Assembly: GCF_000787575.1 (NCBI RefSeq)
Contig: NW_012236520.1
Location: 186,001-250,000, forward strand
Origin: Acytostelium subglobosum LB1
Lineage: Eukaryota; Evosea; Eumycetozoa; Acytosteliales; Acytosteliaceae
Reading direction: 5' to 3'
Length of the DNA: 64,000 nt
A program made the translations under genes and the position numbers. The notes beneath the pieces were generated by a model. The model was given only the letters and a program-made list of their open reading frames with translations, was not told the DNA's origin and ran no database searches. Positions within the stretch are counted from its first letter, which is position 1. Each line of letters begins with the position of its first letter. This document shows, in pieces, positions 24,568 through 37,770 of the stretch.

Positions 24568-26648
24568 CTATTGAGTGGCAATTGCCTCCATCTTGGACTT
24601 GACTTGCTTGATCAATGTTTGGTTCTCAGTCTTGACGGTCTTGAGATCATTGAGTAGTCTGTCAGTGTTGAGTGTGCTGGTCTTTTGTGAAATGTGATCA
24701 ATCTTGGAGGTGATCGTGAGGATGTTGTTCTGATGCGTGCCAGTCTCGTCGATGGCTGTCAAAAGTGTCTGGAACTTCTCGTCGATGACGGCAAACTTCT
24801 TGATGGCATTCTTGGCCGTCTCGTCCTTCTTGGCGTCGGCGTACAACATGTCCTTGACCTGGTCGAATGTGCGCACCGCCGTGTCCGTGATGCTGTTGAT
24901 CTCCTTCTGCAGACCCCTAGTGTCCAGAAGAATCCTGTCAATGTCCACGCGCTGCTTGTCAATGTTCTTGACACTCTCGAGGATACGTCGGGTGTACATC
25001 GAGCGGTTCGTGTCCTTGGGCGACTGTTTGTATGTCTCTTGCAGCTGCGCGATCAGCTCCTCCTTAGTCTTGATCTCGCCAATCAGCTTCTTGATCAGTG
25101 CGCGGATCTCCTTGATGCGCTCCACCTTGCTCTTGGCCTCGTCCGACTGGTTGGACTTCTCGTCCTTGAGCTGGCGATACTTCTCGACGATGGGACGACG
25201 CACCTTCTCCCACTCGGTGCTCATCTCGATCAGGTTGGCCGACGACTGCTGGCACAGCTCCTGCAGCTTGGCCATGTTCTCGTCGGCATTCTCCAGCAGG
25301 CCGAAAGTCTTCTTCTTGACCTTGTACTCTTTCTCGAGTTCGGCACGTCTGCGATCCTCCTCGCTCATCTGTGACTCCAACTGGCGCAGCTGCTGAATCC
25401 AGCTCTCCATCTCGTTGTTGCTGGCCGACATGCGCTCGCTCAGCTCCTGGATGCTCTGCTGCAGTGCCTCAATCTCGGCCTGCTGCTTCTGCTGGCGCTC
25501 CTCCTCGGTCTCCTTGTCCTTGGGCTCGGTGATGGTCAAATCCTCCGCTGCGAATTCCTTCTTTCTTGCAAACTGACCATAATCATTATTTGCACTGCCC
25601 TGACCAAACTCACCAATCACTTGATCGAATGAGAACTTGTTCCTAAAGTTCTCTGTCGATGCCTCCACCATAGCCGAACGTACACTATCGCCCATCTTTG
25701 CCATGATGTTCTTTGACTTGTTCTTCTTGTACTCCTACATGTATGAGTGTCGCACGAGAGAGTTAGTCATCCATTGTTGTGCGTGTCTAGTCAAGGCAAG
25801 GACGCGCCACAACAACATACCAATGGATTCAAACCAGATGCAGAGCCCTTGGTGTTCCATTCATTCTCTCTCTCTTGAGCCTCGGCAAAGATGGCCAGGT
25901 TGTACTCAAACACTGATGGTGCGATATCCTCGCAACGGTTGGGCTGCAGGGTGACGGGCTCCAAGAACTTGATGTAGTAGTCCTCGAGACCGGGTGTGAG
26001 CTTGAGCTGACGACCACGTGCGGGGATCTTGACGGGCGCCGCCGTGAACAGTCTGGCGGTGGAGTAGTTGCCCGGGATGCGCTTGCTGAATGGACAGAAG
26101 TATGGCATCCAGGACTCCTTGATTGACGAGGCCAGGTATGTGCAGATCAGGTCCTTGAGACCATCGGCCGACACGCCCTCGGTCACCTCCTTCTTGGGCA
26201 GATGTTGGCCCAAGAAGACAAAGATACGTCTGGTGTCATTGACGTTGGGGTAGAGCAAGTTGTGATAGCTGAGCTCGGCACGGTAGCCCAACTCCTTAAT
26301 AGTGTTTGCCAAGATTGAACATGAGTTTACACGAGCCGACATATTCTTTGGGATCGATGATGATAAGTTTGCCACCTTCTCAGCATTGATCAACTTCAAG
26401 TATGCCAACACTCCCTTGTATACAGTGTCGGCGTCAAACTCCTTGATTGTTATATCTTTTGCCAAGTCACTAGTTATGTGTATTGTATGTTAGATCATTG
26501 GCCTATCTATCGCGAGTCTCTGTGTATCCAAGTCCTGTTTGTTCATTCGATCTGTGAACTGTGTGATTGATTGAGTGAATGAGTGAGTGTAACATTACCA
26601 TCCCAAGTCTCTCAATGTGAGCAACACAATCTGATCAGCTTCATCCAT
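24568..26648 (-). CDS. ccdc22: CCDC22, coiled-coil subunit of the CCC/Commander endosomal recycling complex
   Basis: Three exons, 26648-26599, 26469-25821 and 25734-24568, give 621 aa (human 627). The first exon encodes only 16 residues plus part of a Cys codon (MDEADQIVLLTLRDLG), matching the start of human CCDC22. The N-terminal calponin-homology-like domain continues in exon 2 (MSARVNSCSILANTIKELGYRAELSYHNLLYP). Exon 3 holds long coiled coils and the diagnostic C-terminal block YTRRILESVKNIDKQ...LQKEINSITDTAVRTFDQ, then KDAKKDE-like and DETGTHQNNIL segments. With CCDC93 and COMMD proteins it acts on early endosomes in retrieval of membrane cargo. The short first exon is easily missed, but its phase and homology fit well. 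Confidence 0.95.
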
Positions 26649-27397
26649 GTTGTTGTTGCTGTTGTTGTCTTATATATATATGTTATAATACTAATAAAAA
26701 CTACTACAAACAAGTAATCATCAATACTCCTGTCATGATCATTCAAAAAGGTCACAACTCCTGAAAAAGCTGCAACCCTTTCCATCTCACACATCTCATT
26801 CCAAAATATCAAAACTATGATTGTAACGAACTTCAATGAGAATTCATTTGCGGGACATGACCAAAACAGTTGTATGTCAATTGTTGTTGACAACCTGGTG
26901 CGACATGATGACAAGTAAGTGAGTGTGTGTAGATAGTGTTTGAATTCAGACAGCTCGAAGACAAGAGGGTGTTCTATTCGAATAATGAAACACACAACAA
27001 CAACCAGACGACTGCACACAACCAGTGTGGTACCACTAGTACTAGTATCACTTTGGGTGAAGGTATGATGATGTACAAGAGTGTAGTGTGTGTGAGTGAC
27101 AATAGCAATGGTGTAGTTTGTAATTCATTCACTCATTATAATTATAATATCTTTTATTATATGTATACTTATAATTAATACTACCTCTAAGAGATAACTA
27201 TTATTATTACATTCAATTGTAAAGATACCTAAAATAATACTAGATTGAATAGACACAAAGATAGAGTGTGATTGATTGATCAACTTGAAATGTATGAAAT
27301 TGATATTGATGATGTTGTTTGAGTATTATTATTAATATATGATACTTAACTTTATTAATCTAGTCTAGTCTAAAAGAGTGGAAAATACAATAATATA
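26649..27397. other. Intergenic, divergent promoter region
   Basis: Separates the CCDC22 start (minus) from the four-TM gene (plus). It is AT-rich, with a (TAT/ATA) run by the CCDC22 start and a palindromic ACTAGTACTAGT near 27034-27045. No gene is supported. Confidence 0.5.
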
Positions 27398-28095
27398 ATG
27401 ATATTGGCACCAGAATATGACCTGGATGATGGTGTAGAATACCCAACCAAATCGAAATATAGTTGGGCATATAATAAGATACCATTGTCAAGATCTCAAT
27501 GGATGTATCTATTGATTGGACAATGTTTGGTATCAGGTGTAGTTAACTTCTTTGTCAATCTCTTCTTGACATGGTTAATGTATCCAAGGGATTTAGGTGC
27601 AACCATTTCATTCTCTGGACAAATAACATGTATATTCTCGGACATTATAGTTACATCCTTTGTTCTACCAACAATAACAGCAATCATTGCTTCATTCTTG
27701 GTGACATTCGATCTTCGTAGAGGACAATTCATTCAACCAATTGACGAGAGATGGTTAAAGCATCCATTCCTTTCTTGGGTACCAACTGGTATGTGTGGAA
27801 AGTTAAGATAGTTCATGGACTTCTCCAAAATATACTAACATTCATATATGTAGGTATCAATATTAAGATCATTTTGAAGAGAGCAGTTATATTCGGAGTG
27901 TTTGGAGTATGTATATTTGCACCTCCAACACTTATATGTCTGTTCATTGCAACAAAGGGTAATGGATACATGCTTCTCAAATGGCCATTCTATATCTTCA
28001 AGGCTACATGGTGTTCTCTACTTGCAATGGTTGTTGCACCATTGATTGCCTTTATCCTTGTTGCCTCCTACGATCCAAATGACAAATTCTTCTAG
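27398..28095 (+). CDS. Four-TM membrane protein of unknown function
   Basis: I do not recognise this protein. Exons 27398-27788 and 27854-28095 are joined over an intron of 65 nt, giving 210 aa. A hydrophilic N-terminus (MILAPEYDLDDGVEYPTKSK) precedes about four hydrophobic segments: WMYLLIGQCLVSGVVNFFVN, IIVTSFVLPTITAIIASFLV, AVIFGVFGVCIFAPPTLICL and a C-terminal one around LLAMVVAPLIAFILV. The protein ends in a polar tail (SYDPNDKFF). The intron falls between the second and third membrane segments. There is no signal peptide. It faces CCDC22 across a divergent promoter. Confidence 0.8.
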
Positions 28096-28620
28096 AACTT
28101 TGATTCATCAATCACCTTCAACAAGTTCCATTCACATCAAACAATATAAAATTATATTGGTATTTTATTACTTATTATAAGTTAAACAGATAGAGACATA
28201 GATAGAGATAGAGATATTAATTGAAAGAATCATTCATTTGGGATTCAATCAATGATGATTCACTCGTCTATCCAATTTGCGCAATGCAGTTCCATTTCGG
28301 GTAGTAAAGTTCGGCTTTACGGACATCACCATCAACTTTGAAAAAGTGTGCGAAGTATGCTAAGAGTGTATCTCTCACTCGTGTGTGGGATGTTGAGTGC
28401 ACTGTTTGAGCAAGAACAAGCTACACCCCACCCTAGCGTTCAGCACTGCTACTCTCTCATTCGAGGGATGCAAAGGGATTGATGTTGTGATGTTGTTAAT
28501 GCTATTGTAGTCACTGAGTTGTTGTTGTTATTGATGTAGTTATAGTGTAGATATATAGATAGATATTGTTAGTTAGTGTACATTAAAGGAGATAGTTAGT
28601 TATCAATCAAACAAACAAGC
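28096..28620. other. Intergenic between tandem plus-strand genes
   Basis: AT-rich at both ends, with a more GC-balanced core (28260-28470). No open frame with coding character is present. Confidence 0.45.
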
Positions 28621-29377
28621 ATGTCAGCATTATCCAAACCAGAACATTTCGGATGCGATCTCATTCATCCTTGGACACCATCTTGCACCAAGTCTGCGTC
28701 ACTCATTTGGTGGCGAGTCTTCCTTGCAGGTCTAAAGTTATACGGTCCACTATTCCTAGTGCCCGCCATTATATTCAAGCGTAAAGGGTACGACTTAGAC
28801 GACAAAGAACAGGATGATACATGCATCTTCATTGATGTATCAAGTGTTGTACTAACAATGACGATGATGTGATTCATATACAACTACAGACCTAGGTTCA
28901 TCATAACAAAGTCAATACCAGAGATTATTAGATCTTCAACCTTCTTGGGAACATACGCAGGTACATTCAATGCATCGATTTGTATCTTTAGAGCATTGCT
29001 TGGCGACTCAAAGTCAGTGGCTGCCATCTCTGGTTTCTTTGCAGGTCTTTTCTCCATATTGATAGAGTATGTTTGTTGTTTAGACACTGGAGACTGACTG
29101 ACTGACGTGACTGACGACTGACGAATGACTCACTTACATCATCATGAATAGGAGAAAGAGCAGGCGTTCAGAACTGGCATTGTATTGTTTCAACCAGACG
29201 ATTGAGGTTATGTGGAAGATGGCAGCGTCAAGAGGACTGGCGTTTTATATTAAGAATGGCGAGGTACTGGTGTTCATGATCGCTTCTTCAATCCTGTTTT
29301 ATTTCTTCCAACAAGAACCAGACAGTCTGCGTAGCAACATGAATGGTCTTTTGAAATTCATGATTGGTACCAACTAA
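28621..29377 (+). CDS. TMEM135-like membrane protein, half-length (peroxisomal/mitochondrial type)
   Basis: Three exons, 28621-28787, 28890-29066 and 29152-29377, give 189 aa. The protein aligns by eye with the N-terminal part of TMEM135. It starts with CDLIHPWTPSC (human CYEIGHTWHPSC), then LKLYGPLFLVPAIIFKRKG, SIPEIIRSSTFLGTYAG, a Gly/Ala-rich membrane hairpin, the conserved IERKSRRSELALY, and ends KNGEVLVFMIASSILFYFF...LKFMIG. Human TMEM135 is about 458 aa and repeats a Tim17-related unit; here only the first half is present and the frame stops cleanly. In animals TMEM135 affects peroxisome and mitochondrial dynamics; the role here is inferred. Retention of intron 1 or 2 would shorten the protein. 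Confidence 0.85.
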
Positions 29378-29705
29378 TCAATCAATCAAAGTTCAATCAA
29401 TCAAGTCAATCAATCATTAATGAACATTATTCACCAACATTGTTATTCAATTACCAATACTGCAAAGCAACTTGTAACACATTTGATTGTGTCGGTCCAT
29501 TCTCGAGACGATGGATATTTTCATCATCCGTGTGAAGTGATTGGTCGTGTTCATTCATTCATTCTTGCAAGGTGTTGAATGGTGCGAATGAATGAATGAT
29601 ATCAACCACAACCTTGATGATTAGTGTTCATTATTAGTGTAACTATTCCATACATATACAAATAATATATATTTGTTATATATTCTATTTACTTGATTGA
29701 GAAGA
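29378..29705. other. Intergenic between tandem plus-strand genes
   Basis: AT-rich, with ATCAATCA repeats after the TMEM135-like stop. Nothing else is recognised. Confidence 0.45.
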
Positions 29706-31042
29706 ATGAAGAACAAACCAATATCATCATACCTCAATGTTGACGAGTTCAAACAGACTGCAGAGAAGAGCCTACCTCGCATGGTCTATGATTACTATGC
29801 ATCTGGTTCAGACAGTCAAGTATGATTATAATAATGCTATACTTCATTGATCCATCACTCACTCATTCAACGACCATGATCACAATCAACCTAGGTTACA
29901 CTCTCAGAGAATGAGAACTATTATAAGAATATCAAGTTGATGCCAAGAGGCATGATTGATGTATCAAGAATCGATTTAAAGACATCAGTTCTTGGAGTGG
30001 ATCTAAGCTCACCTATAATGGTATGAATGAATGAACGAATGATTACATTGATGTGACTTGAATGCTCACATAATCATCATGATCATCATGTTTCATCTAG
30101 ATTGCTCCAACTGCAATGCAATGCATGGCACATCCTCGAGGTGAGTTGGAGACGTACACAGCTGCAAAGAACTTGGGATCACATATGACACTCAGTTCAA
30201 TTGCCACTACAAGTGTTGAGGAACTCTCTGAGCATGCAAATGGTAATCCAGGATGGTTCCAACTCTACGTATTCAAGGAGCGTTCTGTCACAATCAACCT
30301 TGTGAAGCGTGCCGAGAAAAGTGGATTCAAGGCACTCGTCGTCACAGTCGACACTCCATTCCTTGGAAGGAGAGAGGCTGACTTCCGTAATGAGTATGAC
30401 CATCAGTCAAGTCGAATCGAGTGAGTGATTGTGTCGACCAAGCTCTAACATTATCATCTTCACCATCACCACAGCTTCTCACTTCCTCATGGCCTATTAC
30501 TCAAGAACTTTGCTGACCTGCCTTTGAACAAGGTTCAGGGAGGATTGAACAAATATATTGGATCGATGGTGGACAGTAGCTTGACATGGACGGACATCAC
30601 TTGGTTGCGTACAATCACAAAGTTGCCAATCTTGGTCAAGGGCATCATGTCCCCAGAGGACGCACATATCGCCGTCCAGAATGGAGTCGACGGAATCATC
30701 GTCAGCAACCATGGCGCACGTCAGCTGGACACTTGCCCATCGACAATCGAGGTGCTGCCACATATCGTGCGCGCAGTGAATGGACGCGTTCCAGTTCTGG
30801 TGGATGGCGGTGTTCGTCGTGGCACAGACGTACTAAAGGCTCTGGCACTGGGTGCCAAGGCCGTAATGATTGGAAGGCCAGTACTCTGGGGTCTGGCCAC
30901 AGCTGGACACGAAGGAATCGAACGTGTAATGACTCTCTTGAGCGAGGAACTCAGACTGGCAATGGCATTCACTGGTGTAACAACAGTCAGTGCCATCAAC
31001 AGTTCCATCATTTGGAACCCATCCTCAGCTTCCAAACTCTAA
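29706..31042 (+). CDS. hao: FMN-dependent 2-hydroxyacid (glycolate) oxidase
   Basis: Peroxisomal-type enzyme that oxidises glycolate or other 2-hydroxyacids to 2-oxoacids with production of H2O2. Four exons are inferred: about 29706-29819, 29895-30020, 30101-30420 and 30475-31042, giving 375 aa (human HAO1 370). The first base may be off by two. Features in order: [15 protein letters not shown], the FMN-binding [65 protein letters not shown] and the active-site SNHGARQLD carrying the catalytic His and Arg. [20 protein letters not shown] and [10 protein letters not shown] follow. The C-terminus is SASKL; the final SKL is a textbook type 1 peroxisomal targeting signal. Exons 1-2 are short and only recognisable after splicing. 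Confidence 0.94.
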
Positions 31043-31128
31043 TCAATCAATCCCGTACTACAAACTAAATCCTGGATCGAGGTCAACATCTGACACTTGT
31101 TCCATGTATGATTGCTTTGTTAAGTAAC

Positions 31129-33165
<2,037 letters not shown>

Positions 33166-33394
33166 TGATGGTTAACTATATCTGTAAATCTATCTCTTTA
33201 TGTGCAGTAATGAGAATACCTTTGTCAGAATGACCTCATTTTTACTACTTGCTCACCCAGGGACGATCAAAAAACGACACACAAATCAAAAGTAATTTGT
33301 GTGAGCAAAAGCAATTGGAATCATTCCATTTACCCCGACACCACAATATTTATTGATCCTAATAAGGATATAGATCAACCTACAACGACAATAT

Positions 33395-34081
33395 TTAGAA
33401 TTCCGATTGTGATCTATTCTTTAGATACTCTGCAAGTTGTGGTATCTCCCCAATCTTCTTGTAGAACGATAATAGTGCTGGATAATGTTTGATCACCTCG
33501 GAGATGTTACCAACACGTTGTTGGTGGAACCAATCAATGAGGTTGAAGATACTGACATCAGCCCAACTAAACTTGCCTCCAACAAGATATGTTCCACCAT
33601 TCTTCACCAAGATAGCCTCCAACTTGTTTAGGAATCTGGGTGCAATAACCTCCCTAAATGTCTTGAATCCATTCTCATCATTGGCCAGGAAATGAATGTA
33701 ATAAGGACCGTAGAAATCATTGGGTAGGGTTGCAAACTGGAGAATCTGGGCACGTTCGGCTGAGGTCGATCCAGCAAGATTGAGTTGATCAGCAATGTAA
33801 CATTCAATTGCTACTGACTCTGACAAAGTAATATTGTCATCCGCATAATATGGAAATTGACCAAAAGTTGCCAAATCCTTATGATGTTGTTCCATTGGAT
33901 ATGGACTACGAGTGTCAACATACTTGGTTCCTGCCAAAGCCAACAATAGTCTACATTCCTCACCACGACCACGGCCATCAAACTATATTATTATTATAAT
34001 TATTAGTATGAATAAATAATATTGGATTATTGATAGAAGAGGAGAGTGATCACTTACATAATAGAAGGTTGGATTGGACAT
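33395..34081 (-). CDS. Glutathione S-transferase, sigma-like
   Basis: Cytosolic detoxification enzyme or prostaglandin-synthase-like GST. Exon 1 (34081-34058) encodes only MSNPTFYY. An intron of 75 nt follows, then exon 2 (33982-33395), for 203 aa, the usual size. The N-terminal thioredoxin-like domain has the catalytic Tyr in TFYYFDGRGRGEECRLLL and the glutathione-binding block ITLSESVAIECYIADQ (the Glu-Ser pair). The all-helical C-terminal domain contains YLVGGKFSWADVSIFNLIDW, the conserved N-capping box motif. The catalytic Tyr is encoded in or next to exon 1, so omitting that exon would give an inactive model. Confidence 0.93.
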
Positions 34082-34714
34082 TCTAGAAATAGTTAATAAT
34101 TATTGAATACGATTGATTGATTGATTGATTTAGTTAGTTTGTTTGTTTTAAGATGTTGAATCGATGATGGACCGGTATGTCATTTATACTTAAGTGGGAT
34201 ATGACCCTAATTCTAGAACCAAAATATCTTTACCAGAGGTGTCATTTTGATCGATTAACAATACGACCCACAAAGGGGGTCATCACATGTCAAAAAATGG
34301 GGATTCAGTGTGACTCAGCATCATTCATCATTTTATCCGTAGATGTCATGGATTTGAAATGGAAGGACATGGAATCCACGGAACAGGAATAATGTTATTT
34401 TATGTGGTCGGGGAATTACATGCTCCCCAGACTTTTGTTTATTACTAGTAAGGGAAGTAGGTTTAGGGTAAAAAAAATTGTTATTGGCTTGGCTTGGATT
34501 GGATTGGATTGGATTGGCTGGCTGCCCTGGTAGGCTTGAAACTACCAGGATATGGCTTAATAAATAATTGGGGATTGTGTGTGATGTGATTGTTATGTGA
34601 TTGATTGATCGGTCGTTATGGTAGGGTTGTCGGATGTATATATGTATGTATGGATGTATGATTGGATTGGATTGATGATGGACAATGGATGGATGGATGA
34701 CTGGAACTGTACCC
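34082..34714. other. Intergenic
   Basis: 5' flank of the GST gene and 3' flank of the second Hsp20-like-domain gene. It has a short GATT run near 34110, a (GGATT)n microsatellite at 34486-34515 and GTAT repeats near 34636-34660. The open frames in it look non-coding. Confidence 0.5.
34486..34515. repeat. (GGNTT)n microsatellite
   Basis: Two GGCTT units followed by four perfect GGATT units in tandem. Confidence 0.8.
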
Positions 34715-37700
34715 TTAGAACTGTGGCTGGAAGGTCTCCTTACGAGCAATGATGACTACTATACCTTCACGCTTGCCAACCACTGATGAGCTGACTGGCG
34801 AGCTGAGGGCGATGTGCTTGGTGAATGATCCAACAAAGAACTCTTGAGTTTGGAATGAGGTCTCGGAGCCATTGCCAATGGTCAACTCTGCGCCATTTGG
34901 CAAAAATATAGAGTCGGGTATCGACACGGCACCCTCGATGATCACCTCGTGTTGGTTGACGGTGATGCGCAGTGTGTTGGGCTTGGAGTGCGGGATGGCC
35001 ACGTAGATGATGAACGAATCATCACTCTCGAGCACGTTGACCAATATGCCATTCATTGGGTCCACCTTCCACATCGATGTCGATGTGATCATGTCCTGTG
35101 TGAGCAGTGGCAGCTGAGACAACGTCTGGATCTGAGTGTGCTGCTGAAGCTGCTGGTGGGTCAAGGTTGGCGAGAGGGTCGAGAGGAATCCCGGCTGCTG
35201 AATCTGTTGCTGGAAGGTCGTCTGCTGCTGTAGCTGCTGCTGCTGCTGTTGTTGTTGCTGCTGTTGCTGTGCCTGCTGCTGCTTGGCCTGTGACTGTTGC
35301 TGTGCCTGCTGCTGAGCCTGCTGTGAGCTCTTAAGTTGTTGAAGGTTCTGCTGCTTGACGCTTTGCTTCTGGTCCTTGAGCTCGTTCTCCCAACGAACGA
35401 GGTCGTCGTAGGTGTAGTAGAAGTCGGTGACGGGCAAGTCAGTGGGCGGGGTGAGACTGTGCGCCGGCTTGAACTCGAGGAAGGGCAAAAGTGTGCATGA
35501 CTTGAGACAGTTGACAAAGGCGTCATGTAGGGACACGGGCAACTCATCATCGTTGGACTGGATCATGATGGTGTCCTTTGAGGTCGCGCCGTCTGAAGCC
35601 ACGGCCTCGGTGTTGTCCAGCGCCATGAAGTTGCTTGGCGAGCCAGCTGCCTGGGTCNAAGAGGATAGGTGACAGCACGCCATTGGTGTTCTCTGGCGAT
35701 GCCGACATGTCATACGAGAAGTACGACGGTGTGGTCTGGATGGGTGCGACATTAGTCCAATCGGACGTATTGTTGTTGTTGTCGCCCATCGACATTGGAA
35801 CCATTGCGGCTGGGGTGGCGGCTGCTGCTGCACTCTGTTGTTGCTGTTGTTGTCCAACAAAGGATGAGGTAGATGAGGCGAGTGTACCTTGCACTGACTT
35901 TTGCAAAGGGGACCTGAGCTTCTTGTCCAACGACTGCTTAAGCTCATTCTCCTCCCTCTCTCTCTTTCTCTTCCTCTTCTTATCCAACTCCTTCTTGGAC
36001 TTTTGTGATGAAGGTGTATGAGTGTTGATGAACTCCTTGATCGTGGCCTGTTTGTTGTGCGATGTTGTTAGTTTATGGGATTGGACACATGATCCAGGAT
36101 CTCCTGCTACATACCTCGTCAAGCGATGAGAAGAGATGGCCGTAGAGAACGACACAAAGGTTGGCCATGTCGTTGGGTCGTCGGTAACGCAGCTCCTGTG
36201 AAATCTTATTTACATAGAGGGAGAGAATGAGCGAGCGGCGAAGAGTTGGCGTGTTCAGTGTTGGGTTGACGTTGAAGTAGTACTTGAGGAACGACATGCA
36301 CGTGGTCTTCTTGTCCTCGTTGTTGGCCGAGGAGGTGGTGGTGGTGGCGGGGGCAGTCGTGTCGACGCCCGTCTTGGCAGAGACTCCAGACAGTGGCTGC
36401 TGCTGGCCAGCGTTATTTACAAAGGGCTGCAGACCAAGTTGGCTGATTATCGAGATGACTGAGGGGCCGGTGGGCGGCGCCGTGATCGTCTTCTTTGCCA
36501 GCTTCTTGGCCGGCACAGGGGGTGGGGGTGGGGTCAAAGGCTGCTGCAGGTTGAGCGAGGGTGGTGATGAGGGCGGTGACAGCTTGATTGGAGGTGGTGT
36601 GATTGTGGACAGAGTGCCGGTGGTGATGGCAGCGGCCGTGGTCGAGGCCAATGTTGGTGTGGTCGACATGGCCGATGTCGAGGCTGCTGCGGCTGCTGCG
36701 GCGGCCGTAGCCTGCTGGATGTTCTGTTGCACCTGCTGAGTCTTATGCTTCACCTTGCTGTTCCTTGTGTTCCTCCTTGGTGAGTTGGGTGGTGAGGCAA
36801 TGGCCGAGGCCTTAATATTCTTCTTGGTTGGCATTGATATTGTTAGAGTTGCTTCAGTTGTGTTGCCATTCTGCTGCTGTTGCTGTTGCTGATCGTTGTT
36901 GGCGCCACTGACTGGTGCCAGCACGGGCGTAGTAGTAGCAGAGTTGCTCAACTTCTTGTTGTTGTTGTTGTTGTTGTTTGTGTTGTTTGTGCTGTATGTT
37001 TGGCTGGAGATAATGAAATCGCCAGGGTTTGGTAGGCTTGACACTTGGTCGATCACGGGGATGGGTGATACGGCCTGGGTTGGGGAGGATGAGGAGGACG
37101 ACGATTGTGACGTCTGTGATTGATTGCAACCTCCTGTGCCGGCGCCTGCGGTGGCGGTGGTGGTGGGTGCGCTGCTGCTGAAACTGGATGCGGCGACGGC
37201 GGCAGCAGTCTGGGCATTGATGTAGTCGTGGTTGTTTTGGTAGGTGGAGAGTGTTTGCTGGGTCTGTTGAATCTGCGAGAGAAGCTTAAGGAAGTGTTCG
37301 TGTGTTTGTTGGTTATCTTGACTGTACATGGAGCTGAAGCTGCCGCCGCCACCATTGCTCGCGGACAGCTTACTTGACGATGGTGCGGCGGCTGTTGCCG
37401 CTGCGGCCGATGTCGATGACGAGTTCATCAATGGTGTTGACGTTGAGCTGGACATCAGTGTTTGATTATTATTGATATCCTTTGGTGATCCATCAGTCAT
37501 CATTGTACTGTTGTTACTGTTGTTACTGTTACTGTTACTGTTACTGTTGCTGTTGCTGTTGCTGTGATGATGATGATGATGTGGCTGTGGAGGTGTTGAG
37601 CTAGACATTGATTGAGTGTCGATTGGCGAGCTGACATTCAAAAAGTTTGGTGTGGCGCCTGCACCGGCATCACTGGATTTCAGTTCCATCGATGAGTTTC

Positions 37701-37770
37701 CAGGCTCATATAGTGAGAAGTACATGTTGGAATCATGCAACAAATAATCAGATGTTGTCAACTCTTCCAT
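34715..37770 (-). CDS. Nuclear-type protein with C-terminal Hsp20/alpha-crystallin-like domain (paralogue 2)
   Basis: Paralogue of the gene at 10911-12855. I start it at the ATG at 37768-37770 (MEELTTSDYLLHDSN); the frame further upstream lacks an ATG. Exons 37770-36115 and 36047-34715 give about 995 aa once the lone N at 35658 is left out; with N counted, the frame changes there. The order is: long Ser/Asn/Thr/Ala/Gln-rich N-terminal region with His and Gln runs; conserved module (MSFLKYYFNVNPTLNTPTL...RYRRPNDMANLCVVLYGHLF); intron; ATIKEFINTHTPS; basic NLS cluster (KKRKRKREREEN); LHDAFVNCLKSCTLLPFLEFK; a polyGln stretch; and the Hsp20-like domain (VLESDDSFIIYVAIP...LRITVNQHEVIIEG). The intron present before the DAF block in paralogue 1 is absent here. 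Confidence 0.85.
35658..35658. other. Single ambiguous base (N) that acts as a surplus base
   Basis: Lone N inside exon 2 of the Hsp20-like-domain paralogue. The protein reads on correctly as LSPILLTQAAGSPSNF only if this base is left out, and the total exon length becomes a multiple of three. It looks like an assembly placeholder and not a real nucleotide. Confidence 0.85.

Noticed and set aside
25801-25840. GGTTTGAATCC-like string resembling a tRNA B box
   Set aside because: It lies in CCDC22 codons at an exon end, with no A box or cloverleaf around it.
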